Shown: positions 30,401-46,800, counted from the first letter of the stretch. The stretch: 64,000 bases of DNA from Trichomonas vaginalis G3 (GCF_026262505.1 NC_067204.1:124001-188000); one strand, 5' to 3'. The notes: generated by a model not told the origin, from the letters alone. A program made the numbers and translations.

Positions 30401-33400
30401 TTTATTTAGAATATGACTGAGAGTTTGGGTGACAATATGACTCATAGTTTAAGAGAGTGTATGACTGATGGTTTTAGTGAGAATAAGACTGACAGTTTGG
30501 GTGACAATATGACTGCTAATTGAATGAATATATGACTGTCGGTTTGGGTGAGAATAAGACTGACAGTTTGAGTGACAATATGACTGTTGATTTGAGTGAG
30601 TGAATGACTGATGGTTTTAGTGAGAATATGACTCACGGTTTGAGTGACAATATGACTTCGGTTTGACAGACACTATCAATTAGCTTTTTAGTTAGAATAA
30701 GACTGACAGTTTGAGTGACAATATAACTGACGGTTTGACTGACAATATGACTGATGTTTTAGTGAGAATAAGACTGACAGTTTGGGTGACAATATGACTT
30801 CGGTTTGACACACACTATGAATTAGCTTTTTAGTTAGAATAAGACTGACAATTTGAGTGACAATATAACTGACGGTTTGACACACACTATGAATTAGCTT
30901 TTAGTTAGAATATGACTGACAGTTTGACAGCCTCTATGACTTACGGTTTTATTTAGAATATAACTGAAAGTTTGGGTGACAATATGACTCATAGTTTAAG
31001 AGAGTGTATGACTGATGGTTTTAGTGAGAATAAGACTGACAGTTTTGGGTGACAATATGACTGCTAATTTGAATGAATATATGACTGTCGGTTTGGGTGA
31101 GAATAAGACTGACAGTTTGAGTGACAATATGACTGTTGATTTGAGTGAGTGAATGACTGATGGTTTTAGTGAGAATATGACTCATGGTTTGAGTGACAAT
31201 ATGACTGACGGTTTGACTGACGATTTGACTGACAAGATGACTGACGGTTTTAGTGAGAATAAGACTGATAGTTTGGGTGACAATATGATTGTTGATTTGA
31301 GTGAGTGTATGACTTACAGTTTGACTGACAATATGACTGACGGCTTTAATTAGAATATTACTGACAGTTTGACTGACAATATGACTGACGGTTTGACTGA
31401 CAATATGACTAACGGTTTGACAGCCTCTATGACTTACGGTTTATTTAGAATATGACTGAGAGTTTGGGTGACAATATGACTCATAGTTTAAGAGAGTGTA
31501 TGACTGATGGTTTTAGTGAGAATAAGACTGACAGTTTGGGTGACAATATGACTGCTAATTTGAATGAATATATGACTGTCGGTTTGGGTGAGAATAAGAC
31601 TGACAGTTTGAGTGACAATATGACTGCTAATTTGAATGAATATATGACTGTCGGTTTGGGTGAGAATAAGACTGACAGTTTGAGTGACAATATGACTGTT
31701 GATTTGAGTGAGTGAATGACTGATGGTTTTAGTGAGAATATGACTGACAGTTTGAGTGACAATATAACTGACGGTTTGACTGACAATATGACTGTTGATT
31801 TGAGTGAGTGTATGATTGAGAGTTTGGGTGACAATATGACTCATAGTTTAAGAGAGTGTATGACTGATGGTTTTAGTGAGAATAAGACTGACAGTTTGGG
31901 TGACAATATGACTGCTAATTTGAATGAATATATGACTGTCGGTTTGGGTGAGAATAAGACTGACAGTTTGAGTGACAATATGACTGTTGATTTGAGTGAG
32001 TGAATGACTGATGGTTTTAGTGAGAATTTGACTCACGGTTTGAGTGACAATATGACTGCTAATTTGAATGAATATATGACTGTCGGTTTGGGTGAGAATA
32101 AGACTGACAGTTTGAGTGACAATATGACTGCTAATTTGAATGAATATATGACTGTCGGTTTGGGTGAGAATAAGACTGACAGTTTGAGTGACAATATGAC
32201 TGTTGATTTGAGTGAGTGAATGACTTAGGGTTTTAGTTAGAATATGACTGACAGTTTGAGTGACAATATAACTGACGGTTTGACTGACAATATGACTGTT
32301 GATTTGAGTGAGTGTATGATTGAGAGTTTGGGTGACAATATGACTCATAGTTTAAGAGAGTGTATGACTGATGGTTTTAGTGAGAATAAGACTGACAGTT
32401 TGGGTGACAATATGACTGCTAATTTGAATGAATATATGACTGTCGGTTTGGGTGAGAATAAGACTGACAGTTTGAGTGACAATATGACTGTTGATTTGAG
32501 TGAGTGAATGACTGATGGTTTTAGTGAGAATATGACTCACGGTTTGAGTGACAATATGACTTCGGTTTGACAGACACTATCAATTAGCTTTTTAGTTAGA
32601 ATAAGACGACAGTTTGAGTGACAATATAACTGACGGTTTGACTGACAATATGACTGATGGTTTTAGTGAGAATAAGACTGACAGTTTGGGTGACAATATG
32701 ACTTCGGTTTGACACACACTATGAATTAGCTTTTTAGTTAGAATAAGACTGACAATTTGAGTGACAATATAACTGACGGTTTGACACACACTATGAATTT
32801 AGCTTTTAGTTAGAATATGACTGACAGTTTGACAGCCTCTATGACTTACGGTTTTATTTAGAATATAACTGAAAGTTTGGGTGACAATATGACTCATAGT
32901 TTAAGAGAGTGTATGACTGATGGTTTTAGTGAGAATAAGACTGACAGTTTGGGTGACAATATGACTGCTAATTTGAATGAATATATGACTGTCGGTTTGG
33001 GTGAGAATAAGACTGACAGTTTGAGTGACAATATGACTGTTGATTTGAGTGAGTGAATGACTGATGGTTTAGTGAGAATATGACTCATGGTTTGAGTGAC
33101 AATATGACTGACGGTTTGACTGACGGTTTGACTGACGATTTGACTGACGATTTGACTGACAAGATGACTGACGGTTTTAGTGAGAATAAGACTGATAGTT
33201 TGGGGGACAATATGATTGTTTGATTTGAGTGAGTGTATGACTTACAGTTTGACTGACAATATGACTGACGGCTTTAATTAGAATATTACTGACAGTTTTG
33301 ACTGACAATATGACTGACGGAGTTTGACTGACAATATGACTAATGGTTTGACAGCCTCTATGACTTACGGTTTTATTTAGAATATGACTGAGAGTTTGGG

Positions 33401-36400
33401 TGACAATATGACTCATAGTTTAAGAGAGTGTATGACTGATGGTTTTAGTGAGAATAAGACTGACAGTTTGGGTGACAATATGACTGCTAATTTGAATGAA
33501 TATATGACTGTCGGTTTGGGTGAGAATAAGACTGACAGTTTGAGTGACAATATGACTGTTGATTTGAGTGAGTGAATGACTGATGGTTTTAGTGAGAATA
33601 TGACTCACGGTTTGAGTGACAATATGACTTCGGTTTGACAGAACTATCAATTAGCTTTTTAGTTAGAATAAGACTGACAGTTTGAGTGACAATATAACTG
33701 ACGGTTTTGACTGACAATATGACTGATGGTTTTAGTGAGAATAAGACTGACAGTTTGGGTGACAATATGACTTCGGTTTGACACACACTATGAATTAGCT
33801 TTTTTAGTTAGAATAAGACTGACAATTTGAGTGACAATATAACTGACGGTTTGACACACACTATGAATTAGCTTTTAGTTAGAATATGACTGACAGTTTG
33901 ACAGCCTCTATGACTTACGGTTTTATTTAGAATATAACTGAGAGTTTGGGTGACAATATGACTCATAGTTTAGAGAGTGTATGACTGATGGTTTTTAGTG
34001 AGAATAAGACTGACAGTTTGGGTGACAATATGACTGCTAATTTGAATGAATATATGACTGTCGGTTTGGGTGAGAATAAGACTGACAGTTTGAGTGACAA
34101 TATGACTGTTGATTTGAGTGAGTGAATGACTGATGGTTTTAGTGAGAATATGACTCACGGTTTGAGTGACAATATGACTTCGGTTTGACAGACACTATCA
34201 ATTAGCTTTTAGTTAGAATATGACTGACAGTTTGACAGCCTCTATGACTTACGGTTTTATTTAGAATATGACTGAGAGTTTGGGTGACAATATGACTCAT
34301 AGTTTAAGAGAGTGTATGACTGATGGTTTTAGTGAGAATAAGACTGACAGTTTGGGTGACAATATGACTGCTAATTTGAATGAATATATGACTGTCGGTT
34401 TGGGTGAGAATAAGACTGACAGTTTGAGTGACAATATGACTGTTGATTTGAGTGAGTGAATGACTGATGGTTTTAGTGAGAATATGACTCATGGTTTGAG
34501 TGACAATATGACTGACGGTTTGACTGACGGTTTGACTGACGATTTGACTGACGATTTGACTGACAAGATGACTGACGGTTTTAGTGAGAATAAGACTGAT
34601 AGTTTGGGTGACAATATGATTGTTGATTTGAGTGAGTGTATGACTTACAGTTTGACTGACAATATGACTGACGGCTTTAATTAGAATATTACTGACAGTT
34701 TGACTGACAATATGACTGACGGTTTGACTGACAATATGACTAATGGTTTGACAGCCTCTATGACTTACGGTTTTATTTAGAATATGACTGAGAGTTTGGG
34801 TGACAATATGACTCATAGTTTAAGAGAGTGTATGACTGATGGTTTTAGTGAGAATAAGACTGACAGTTTGGGTGACAATATGACTGCTAATTTGAATGAA
34901 TATATGACTGTCGGTTTGGGTGAGAATAAGACTGACAGTTTGAGTGACAATATGACTGTTGATTTGAGTGAGTGAATGACTGATGGTTTTAGTGAGAATA
35001 TGACTCACGGTTTGAGTGACAATATGACTTCGGTTTGACAGACACTATCAATTAGCTTTTTAGTTAGAATAAGACTGACAGTTTGAGTGACAATATAACT
35101 GACGGTTTGACTGACAATATGACTGATGGTTTTAGTGAGAATAAGACTGACAGTTTGGGTGACAATATGACTTCGGTTTGACACACACTATGAATTAGCT
35201 TTTTAGTTAGAATAAGACTGACAATTTGAGTGACAATATAACTGACGGTTTGACACACACTATGAATTAGCTTTTAGTTAGAATATGACTGACAGTTTGA
35301 CAGCCTCTATGACTTACGGTTTTATTTAGAATATAACTGAGAGTTTGGGTGACAATATGACTCATAGTTTAAGAGAGTGTATGACTGATGGTTTTAGTGA
35401 GAATAAGACTGACAGTTTGGGTGACAATATGACTGCTAATTTGAATGAATATATGACTGTCGGTTTTGGGTGAGAATAAGACTGACAGTTTGAGTGACAA
35501 TATGACTGTTGATTTGAGTGAGTGAATGACTGATGGTTTTAGTGAGAATATGACTCACGGTTTGAGTGACAATATGACTTCGGTTTGACAGACACTATCA
35601 ATTAGCTTTTAGTTAGAATATGACTAACGGTTTGACAGCCTCTATGACTTACGGTTTTATTTAGAATATGACTGAGAGTTTGGGTGACAATATGACTCAT
35701 AGTTTAAGAGAGTGTATGACTGATGGTTTTAGTGAGAATAAGACTGACAGTTTGGGTGACAATATGACTGCTAATTTGAATGAATATATGACTGTCGGTT
35801 TGGGTGAGAATAAGACTGACAGTTTGAGTGACAATATGACTGTTGATTTGAGTGAGTGAATGACTGATGGTTTTAGTGAGAATATGACTCATGGTTTGAG
35901 TGACAATATGACTGACGGTTTGACTGACGATTTGACTGACGATTTGACTGACAAGATGACTGACGGTTTTAGTGAGATAAGACTGATAGTTTGGGTGACA
36001 ATATGATTGTTGATTTGAGTGAGTGTATGACTTACAGTTTGACTGACAATATGACTGACGGCCTTTAATTAGAATATTACTGACAGTTTGACTGACAATA
36101 TGACTGACGGTTTGACTGACAATTATGACTAATGGTTGACAGCCTCTATGACTTACGGTTTTATTTAGAATATGACTGAGAGTTTGGGTGACAATATGAC
36201 TCATAGTTTAAGAGAGTGTATGACTGATGGTTTTAGTGAGAATAAGACTGACAGTTTGGGTGACAATATGACTGCTAATTTGAATGAATATATGACTGTC
36301 GGTTTGGGTGAGAATAAGACTGACAGTTTGAGTGACAATATGACTGTTGATTTGAGTGAGTGAATGACTGATGGTTTTAGTGAGAATATGACTCACGGTT

Positions 36401-39400
36401 TGAGTGACAATATGACTTCGGTTTGACAGACACTATCAATTAGCTTTTTAGTTAGAATAAGACTGACAGTTTGAGTGACAATATAACTGACGGTTTGACT
36501 GACAATATGACTGATGGTTTTAGTGAGAATAAGACTGACAGTTTGGGTGACAATATGACTTCGGTTTGACAGACACTATCAATTAGCTTTTTAGTTAGAA
36601 TAAGACTGACAATTTGAGTGACAATATAACTGACGGTTTGACACACACTATGAATTAGCTTTTAGTTAGAATATGACTGACAGTTTGACAGCCTCTATGA
36701 CTTACGGTTTTATTTAGAATATAACTGAGAGTTTGGGTGACAATATGACTCATAGTTTAAGAGAGTGTATGACTGATGGTTTTAGTGAGAATAAGACTGA
36801 CAGTTTGGGTGACAATATGACTGCTAATTGAATGAATATATGACTGTCGGTTTGGGTGAGAATAAGACTGACAGTTTGAGTGACAATATGACTGTTGATT
36901 TGAGTGAGTGAATGACTGATGGTTTTAGTGAGAATATGACTCACGGTTTGAGTGACAATATGACTTCGGTTTGACAGACACTATCAATTAGCTTTTAGTT
37001 AGAATATGACTAACGGTTTGACAGCCTCTATGACTTACGGTTTTATTTAGAATATGGCTGAGAGTTTGGGTGACAATATGACTCATAGTTTAAGAGAGTG
37101 TATGACTGATGGTTTTAGTGAGAATAAGACTGACAGTTTGGGTGACAATATGACTGCTAATTTGAATGAATATATGACTGTCGGTTTGGGTGAGAATAAG
37201 ACTGACAGTTTGAGTGACAATATGACTGTTGATTTGAGTGAGTGAATGACTGATGGTTTTAGTGAGAATATGACTCATGGTTTGAGTGACAATATGACTG
37301 ACGGTTTGACTGACGATTTGACTGACGATTTGACTGACAAGATGACTGACGGTTTTAGTGAGAATAAGACTGATAGTTTGGGTGACAATATGATTGTTGA
37401 TTTGAGTGAGTGTATGACTTACAGTTTGACTGACAATATGACTGACGGCTTTAATTAGAATATTACTGACAGTTTGACTGACAATATGACTGACGGTTTG
37501 ACTGACAATATGACTAATGGTTTGACAGCCTCTATGACTTACGGTTTTATTTAGAATATGACTGAGAGTTTGGGTGACAATATGACTCATAGTTTAAGAG
37601 AGTGTATGACTGATGGGTTTTAGTGAGAATAAGACTGACAGTTTGGGTGACAATATGACTGCTAATTTGAATGAATATATGACTGTCGGTTTGGGTGAGA
37701 ATAAGACTGACAGTTTGAGTGACAATATGACTGTTTGATTTGAGTGACCGTGAATGACTGATGGTTTTAGTGAGAATATGACTCACGGTTTGAGTGACAA
37801 TATGACTTCGGTTTGACAGACACTATCAATTAGCTTTTTAGTTAGAATAAGACTGACAGTTTGAGTGACAATATAACTGACGGTTTGACTGACAATATGA
37901 CTGATGGTTTTAGTGAGAATAAGACTGACAGTTTGGGTGACAATATGACTTCGGTTTGACAGACACTATCAATTAGCTTTTTAGTTAGAATAAGACTGAC
38001 AATTTGAGTGACAATATAACTGACGGTTTGACACACACTATGAATTAGCTTTTAGTTAGAATATGACTGACAGTTTGACAGCCTCTATGACTTACGGTTT
38101 TATTTAGAATATAACTGAAAGTTTGGGTGACAATATGACTCATAGTTTAAGAGAGTGTATGACTGATGGTTTTAGTGAGAATAAGACTGACAGTTTGGGT
38201 GACAATATGACTGCTAATTTGAATGAATATATGACTGTCGGTTTGGGTGAGAATAAGACTGACAGTTTGAGTGACAATATGACTGTTGATTTGAGTGAGT
38301 GAATGACTGATGGTTTTAGTGAGATATGACTCATGGTTTGAGTGACAATATGACTGACGGTTTGACTGACGATTTGACTGACGATTTGACTGACAAGATG
38401 ACTGACGGTTTTAGTGAGAATATGACTGATAGTTTGGGTGACACAATATGACTTGACTTGATTTGAGAAAGTGAAGTGTATGACTTACAGTTTGACTGAC
38501 AATATGACTGACGGCTTTAATTAGAATATTACTGACAGTTTGACTGACAATATGACTGACGGTTTGACTGACAATATGACTGACAGTTTGACAGCCTCTA
38601 TGACTTACGGTTTTATTTAGAATATGACTGAGAGTTTGGGTGACAATATGACTCATAGTTTAAGAGAGTGTATGACTGATGGTTTTAGTGAGAATAAGAC
38701 TGACAGTTTGGGTGACAATATGACTGCTAATTTGAATGAATATATGACTGTCGGTTTGGGTGAGAATAAGACTGACAGTTTGAGTGACAATATGACTGTT
38801 GATTTGAGTGAGTGAATGACTGATGGTTTTAGTGAGAATATGACTCACGGTTTGAGTGACAATATGACTTCGGTTTGACAGACACTATCAATTAGCTTTT
38901 TAGTTAGAATAAGACTGACAGTTTGAGTGACAATATAACTGACGGTTTGACTGACAATATGACTGATGGTTTTAGTGAGAATAAGACTGACAGTTTGGGT
39001 GACAATATGACTTCGGTTTGACACACACTATGAATTAGCTTTTTAGTTAGAATAAGACTGACAATTTGAGTGACAATATAACTGACGGTTTGACACACAC
39101 TATGAATTAGCTTTTAGTTAGAATATGACTGACAGTTTGACAGCCTCTATGACTTACGGTTTTATTTAGAATATAACTGAAAGTTGGGTGACAATATGAC
39201 TCATAGTTTAAGAGAGTGTATGACTGATGGTTTTAGTGAGAATAAGACTGACAGTTTGGGTGACAATATGACTGCTAATTTGAATGAATATATGACTGTC
39301 GGTTTGGGTGAGAATAAGACTGACAGTTTGAGTGACAATATGACTGTTGATTTGAGTGAGTGAATGACTGATGGTTTTAGTGAGAATATGACTCATGGTT

Positions 39401-42400
39401 TGAGTGACAATATGACTGACGGTTTGACTGACGATTTGACTGACGATTTGACTGACAAGATGACTGACGGTTTTAGTGAGAATAAGACTGATAGTTTGGG
39501 TGACAATATGATTGTTGATTTGAGTGAGTGTATGACTTACAGTTTGACTGACAATATGACTGACGGCTTTAATTAGAATATTACTGACAGTTTGACTGAC
39601 AATATGACTGACGGTTTGACTGACAATATGACTAATGGTTTGACAGCCTCTATGACTTACGGTTTTATTTAGAATATGACTGAGAGTTTGGGTGACAATA
39701 TGACTCATAGTTTAAGAGAGTGTATGACTGATGGTTTTAGTGAGAATAAGACTGACAGTTTGGGTGACAATATGACTGCTAATTTGAATGAATATATGAC
39801 TGTCGGTTTGGGTGAGAATAAGACTGACAGTTTGAGTGACAATATGACTGTTGATTTGAGTGAGTGAATGACTGATGGTTTTAGTGAGAATATGACTCAC
39901 GGTTTGAGTGACAATATGACTTCGGTTTGACAGACACTATCAATTAGCTTTTTAGTTAGAATAAGACTGACAGTTTGAGTGACAATATAACTGACGGTTT
40001 GACTGACAATATGACTGATGGTTTTAGTGAGAATAAGACTGACAGTTTGGGTGACAATATGACTTCGGTTTGACACACACTATGAATTAGCTTTTTAGTT
40101 AGAATAAGACTGACAATTTGAGTGACAATATAACTGACGGTTTGACACACACTATGAATTAGCTTTTAGTTAGAATATGACTGACAGTTTGACAGCCTCT
40201 ATGACTTACGGTTTTATTTAGAATATAACTGAAAGTTTGGGTGACAATATGACTCATAGTTTAAGAGAGTGTATGACTGATGGTTTTAGTGAGAATAAGA
40301 CTGACAGTTTGGGTGACAATATGACTGCTAATTTGAATGAATATATGACTGTCGGTTTGGGTGAGAATAAGACTGACAGTTTGAGTGACAATATGACTGT
40401 TGATTTGAGTGAGTGAATGACTGATGGTTTTAGTGAGAATATGACTCACGGTTTGAGTGACAATATGACTTCGGTTTGACAGACACTATCAATTAGCTTT
40501 TAGTTAGAATATGACTGACAGTTTGACAGCCTCTATGACTTACGGTTTTATTTAGAATATAACTGAAAGTTTGGGTGACAATATGACTCATAGTTTAAGA
40601 GAGTGTATGACTGATGGTTTTAGTGAGAATAAGACTGACAGTTTGGGTGACAATATGACTGCTAATTTGAATGAATATATGACTGTCGGTTTGGGTGAGA
40701 ATAAGACTGACAGTTTGAGTGACAATATGACTGTTGATTTGAGTGAGTGAATGACTGATGGTTTTAGTGAGAATATGACTCATGGTTTGAGTGACAATAT
40801 GACTGACGGTTTGACTGACGATTTGACTGACAAGATGACTGACGGTTTTAGTGAGAATAAGACTGATAGTTTGGGTGACAATATGATTGTTGATTTGAGT
40901 GAGTGTATGACTTACAGTTTGACTGACAATATGACTGACGGCTTTAATTAGAATATTACTGACAGTTTGACTGACAATATGACTGACGGTTTGACTGACA
41001 ATATGACTGACAGTTTGACAGCCTCTATGACTTACGGTTTTATTTAGAATATGACTGAGAGTTTGGGTGACAATATGACTCATAGTTTAAGAGAGTGTAT
41101 GACTGATGGTTTTAGTGAGAATAAGACTGACAGTTTGGGTGACAATATGACTGCTAATTTGAATGAATATATGACTGTCGGTTTGGGTGAGAATAAGACT
41201 GACAGTTTGAGTGACAATATGACTGTTGATTTGAGTGAGTGAATGACTGATGGTTTTAGTGAGAATATGACTCACGGTTTGAGTGACAATATGACTTCGG
41301 TTTGACAGACACTATCAATTAGCTTTTTAGTTAGAATAAGACTGACAGTTTGAGTGACAATATAACTGACGGTTTGACTGACAATATGACTGATGGTTTT
41401 AGTGAGAATAAGACTGACAGTTTGGGTGACAATATGACTTCGGTTTGACACACACTATGAATTAGCTTTTTAGTTAGAATAAGACTGACAATTTGAGTGA
41501 CAATATAACTGACGGTTTGACACACACTATGAATTAGCTTTTAGTTAGAATATGACTGACAGTTTGACAGCCTCTATGACTTACGGTTTTATTTAGAATA
41601 TAACTGAAAGTTTGGGTGACAATATGACTCATAGTTTAAGAGAGTGTATGACTGATGGTTTTAGTGAGAATAAGACTGACAGTTTGGGTGACAATATGAC
41701 TGCTAATTTGAATGAATATATGACTGTCGGTTTGGGTGAGAATAAGACTGACAGTTTGAGTGACAATATGACTGTTGATTTGAGTGAGTGAATGACTGAT
41801 GGTTTTAGTGAGAATATGACTCATGGTTTGAGTGACAATATGACTGACGGTTTGACTGACGATTTGACTGACGATTTGACTGACAAGATGACTGACGGTT
41901 TTAGTGAGAATAAGACTGATAGTTTGGGTGACAATATGATTGTTGATTTGAGTGAGTGTATGACTTACAGTTTGACTGACAATATGACTGACGGCTTTAA
42001 TTAGAATATTACTGACAGTTTGACTGACAATATGACTGACGGTTTGACTGACAATATGACTAACGGTTTGACAGCCTCTATGACTTACGGTTTTATTTAG
42101 AATATGACTGAGAGTTTGGGTGACAATATGACTCATAGTTTAAGAGAGTGTATGACTGATGGTTTTAGTGAGAATAAGACTGACAGTTTGGGTGACAATA
42201 TGACTGCTAATTTGAATGAATATATGACTGTCGGTTTGGGTGAGAATAAGACTGACAGTTTGAGTGACAATATGACTGTTGATTTGAGTGAGTGAATGAC
42301 TGATGGTTTTAGTGAGAATATGACTCACGGTTTGAGTGACAATATGACTTCGGTTTGACAGACACTATCAATTAGCTTTTTAGTTAGAATAAGACTGACA

Positions 42401-43815
42401 GTTTGAGTGACAATATAACTGACGGTTTGACTGACAATATGACTGATGGTTTTAGTGAGAATATGACTCACGGTTTGAGTGACAATATGACTTCGGTTTG
42501 ACAGACACTATCAATTAGCTTTTTAGTTAGAATAAGACTGACAATTTGAGTGACAATATAACTGACGGTTTGACACACACTATGAATTAGCTTTTAGTTA
42601 GAATATGACTGACAGTTTGACAGCCTCTATGACTTACGGTTTTATTTAGAATATAACTGAAAGTTTGGGTGACAATATGACTCATAGTTTAAGAGAGTGT
42701 ATGACTGATGGTTTTAGTGAGAATAAGACTGACAGTTTGGGTGACAATATGACTGCTAATTTGAATGAATATATGACTGTCGGTTTGGGTGAGAATAAGA
42801 CTGACAGTTTGAGTGACAATATGACTGTTGATTTGAGTGAGTGAATGACTGATGGTTTTAGTGAGAATATGACTCACGGTTTGAGTGACAATATGACTTC
42901 GGTTTGACAGACACTATCAATTAGCTTTTTAGTTAGAATAAGACTGACAGTTTGAGTGACAATATAACTGACGGTTTGACTGACAATATGACTGATGGTT
43001 TTAGTGAGAATAAGACTGACAGTTTGGGTGACAATATGACTTCGGTTTGACACACACTATGAATTAGCTTTTTAGTTAGAATAAGACTGACAATTTGAGT
43101 GACAATATAACTGACGGTTTGACACACACTATGAATTAGCTTTTAGTTAGAATATGACTGACAGTTTGACAGCCTCTATGACTTACGGTTTTATTTAGAA
43201 TATAACTGAAAGTTTGGGTGACAATATGACTCATAGTTTAAGAGAGTGTATGACTGATGGTTTTAGTGAGAATAAGACTGACAGTTTGGGTGACAATATG
43301 ACTGCTAATTTGAATGAATATATGACTGTCGGTTTGGGTGAGAATAAGACTGACAGTTTGAGTGACAATATGACTGTTGATTTGAGTGAGTGAATGACTG
43401 ATGGTTTTAGTGAGAATATGACTCATGGTTTAGTGACAATATGACTGACGGTTTGACTGACGGTTTGACTGACGATTTGACTGACGATTTGACTGACAAG
43501 ATGACTGACGGTTTTAGTGAGAATAAGACTGATAGTTTGGGTGACAATATGATTGTTGATTTGAGTGAGTGTATGACTTACAGTTTGACTGACAATATGA
43601 CTGACGGCTTTAATTAGAATATTACTGACAGTTTGACTGACAATATGACTGACGGTTTGACTGACAATATGACTAATGGTTTGACAGCCTCTATGACTTA
43701 CGGTTTTATTTAGAATATGACTGAGAGTTTGGGTGACAATATGACTCATAGTTTAAGAGAGTGTATGACTGATGGTTTTAGTGAGAATAAGACTGACAGT
43801 TTGGGTGACAATATG
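24425..43815. repeat. satellite array, clean part: 12/24-bp units in ~549/504/334-bp higher-order repeats
   Basis: The basic unit alternates two 12-bp phrases such as GACAATATGACT and GACGGTTTGACT (24 bp). They are organised into higher-order repeats: type A about 549 bp (contains ACTATCAATTAGCTTTTTAG and ACACACTATGAATTAGC blocks), type B 492, 504 or 516 bp (differing by 12-bp steps in the GACGATTTGACT run), and type C 334 bp (A with an internal deletion). About 40 copies of the landmark CATAGTTTAAGAGAGTGT were counted. Copies are nearly identical, and A, B and C alternate in recurring orders. The first ~1.1 kb is more divergent. Both strands keep open frames of octapeptides (SDNMTDGL on plus, SHIVTQTV on minus) because 24 is a multiple of 3, but stop codons recur at fixed places in every higher-order copy, so no full-length protein is encoded. 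Confidence 0.95.
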
Positions 43816-46800
43816 AGTTTGACCGACAATATGACGACGGGTTTGACCGACAATTGACTTAAGTTTTAATTCTAGAATATGAACTGAGAGTTTGGTGACA
43901 ATATGACTCATAGTCTTAAGAGAAGGTATGACTGATGGTTATTAGTGAGAAAAGACTGATAGTTGAGTGACAACAATGAACTGACGTTTTTGACTGACAA
44001 TAGTGAGCTTGACGGCTTTAGTTAGAATATGGACTGTAGAGTTAGCTGTACAATTGCTGACAGTTCTTTGAGTGAACCAACATATGACTGCAGGTTGACA
44101 CACACTATGAATAGCTTTTAGTTAGAAATATGACTGACGGCTTGACAGCCTCATGACTTATACGTTTTTTTTAGAATATATAACCGAGAGTTTGGGTGAC
44201 AATAATACTCATAGTTTTAAGAGAGTGTAATAGACGATGGTTTTCAGTGAAGAAAAGACTCGACATGTTTGGGTGAGATAAAGACTGCTAATTGAATGAA
44301 TATATGACGTCGGTTTGGGTGAGAATAGTTACACAGTTGAACTGACAATATGACTGGATCGGCTTTAAGTAGAATATTACTGACACGTTTGCACGTGACC
44401 AATATGAACTGTGGTTTTGACCAGAACACTGATAAAATTAAGCCTTTTTATGAGAGTATAGAGCTGACAGTTGTTGACCGACAATAGACTTAAGGCTTTT
44501 ATTTAGATATGACGTGAGAGTTTGGGTGACCAATATGACTCATAGTTTAGAGAGTGTAATGACTGATGGTTTTAGTGAGAAATAAGACTGATAGATTGAG
44601 ACAAATGTAACTGTTGATTGAGTGAGTGAATACTGACAGTTTTGACTGACAATATGACTGAGACGGTTGAGTGTATCAAATATGAACTGTACAATATACG
44701 ACTAACGGTTTTTAGAAATAGCTGACAGTAAGTACGATATATTACGAGGTGACAATATGACTTGTGAATATTGAGTGAGTTGTATGATTACAGTTTGGGA
44801 CTTGACGCAAGTTATGAGTGTACGGCTAATGTTAGTGAAATTAAACTGACAGTTTGAGTGACAATATGACAGTGGTTGACAGTACAACTCTAATTACTTT
44901 TTAGTTAGAAACAGACCTGACAGTTTGACGCAATAGGGTGACTGATCGGTTTGAGCGACACACATGGACTTAGCTTTTTATTAGAATAAGACTGAGCAGT
45001 TTTGGACTGACAATATGACTCATTAAGTTTAAAGATGTGTCATGCTGACGTGGTATTGTATGGTGATGACATAAGCTGATAAGTTTGAGTGACAACACTG
45101 ACTCGACGTTTGTACTGACAAATGAGTGACGGCTTTAGTTAGAATATGACTTAGAGTTACTACAATTGCTGACAGTTTGAGTGACAATAATGAACTGACG
45201 GTTTGAACACACACTAATGATCAAGCTTTTTAGTTAGAATAGTGGATGACGCCTTGACACACACTATGAACATTACGGTTTTAAAGTTAGAATAGAACTG
45301 ACAGTTTTGACTGACAATATAACTGACGGTCTTGAACAGACACTATGACTGTTTGATTTCGATTGAGTGTATGATTGAAGAGTTTGGGTGACAAATGACT
45401 CATAGTTTATAGCAGAGTTGTTTATGACTGAATGGTTTATGATAAGAATAGAAGAACTATAGTTTGACTGACAATAGACTGAAACGGTTTGACACACACT
45501 ATGAATAGCTTTTTTAGTTAGGCATCAGACTCGAATAGTGTGCACTGACAATATTGACCTGACGGTTTTGGACACACACTATGAAATTAGCTTTTTACTT
45601 AGGATAAGAGAGATGTTTGACTGACACTATGCACTGTTGATATTGAGTGACGCTGTACATGACTGACCGTTTAATGACAATATTGTACCTCTACGGTTTG
45701 GATGTGACATGATATGAATTACGTGTTTTTAGTGAGAATAGACTGATAAAGTTTGGATGAACAATATGACTGTTGATTTGAAGTGAGTGTATGACGAAAG
45801 TTTGAACTGACAATATGACTGAAACGGTTGACACACACTATGACTTAAACGGTTTTAGTTTATTTAAAGGGGACTGGATCAGTTTGACTGACAATATGAC
45901 TGTGTTTGACAGGACACTATGCACGTCGCTCTGATTTCGAGTGAAAGTGTATGCTTGAGAGTTTGGGTGACAATATGACTCATCAGTTTAAGAGTAGTGT
46001 AATGACTGCTGGCTTTTAGTGAGAATAAACTGCAGTTTGGGTGACAATAATGACATCTGTTTGAACAGACACTATACTTACGGTTTTTAGTTAGAATACA
46101 GAACTGACAGTTTACTGACAATTATGAGCTGAGTTTGAACACAGCCTTGACTTACGGTTTTAACGTATAGAATCTAAGACTGACAGTTTGAGTGACAATA
46201 TAACTGAAACGGTTTGAAACTGGACAAATATGACCCTATTGATTTGGAAGTGAGTGTATGATTGAGAGTTTGGGTGAACAATATGAACTCAATAGTTTTT
46301 AGACGAGTGGTATGACTGATGGTTTTTAGTGAAGCAATAAGACTCGACAGTTGTGTTGACTGACAAATCGATGACTGACGGTTTGACCACCCTCCTTTCA
46401 GTGAATTCAAGCTTTTTTAGTTAGAATACACGACTGATAGATTTTGCTCGACGAAATGACTGACGGTTTGACAGACCCACTTTGACTTACGGTTTTAGTT
46501 AGAATAAAGACTGACAGTTTGAGCTGACACATAACGTGACGGTTTTGACTGACAATTATGATGTTTGAAATTTGAGTGATGTATGAATTGAGACGTTTGG
46601 GTCGACCAATCAGACTCATGTTTAAGAGCAGTGTATGACTGAAATCGGTTTTAGTGAGAAATAAGAACCTGATAGTTTTGACGACAATATGACGACTGTG
46701 GTTTTATTAGAATGATGACTGATAGTTGGGTGACAATATGACTGTTGATTGAGTGAGTGTTATGACTGACAATTTTGAGTTGACAAATATACTTCGTTTG

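Noticed and set aside
24308-43749. Dozens of 60-170-aa open frames in the satellite on both strands
   Set aside because: They are produced by the 24-bp period, repeat identically in each higher-order copy and end at the same repeated stop positions; no unique sequence or domain.
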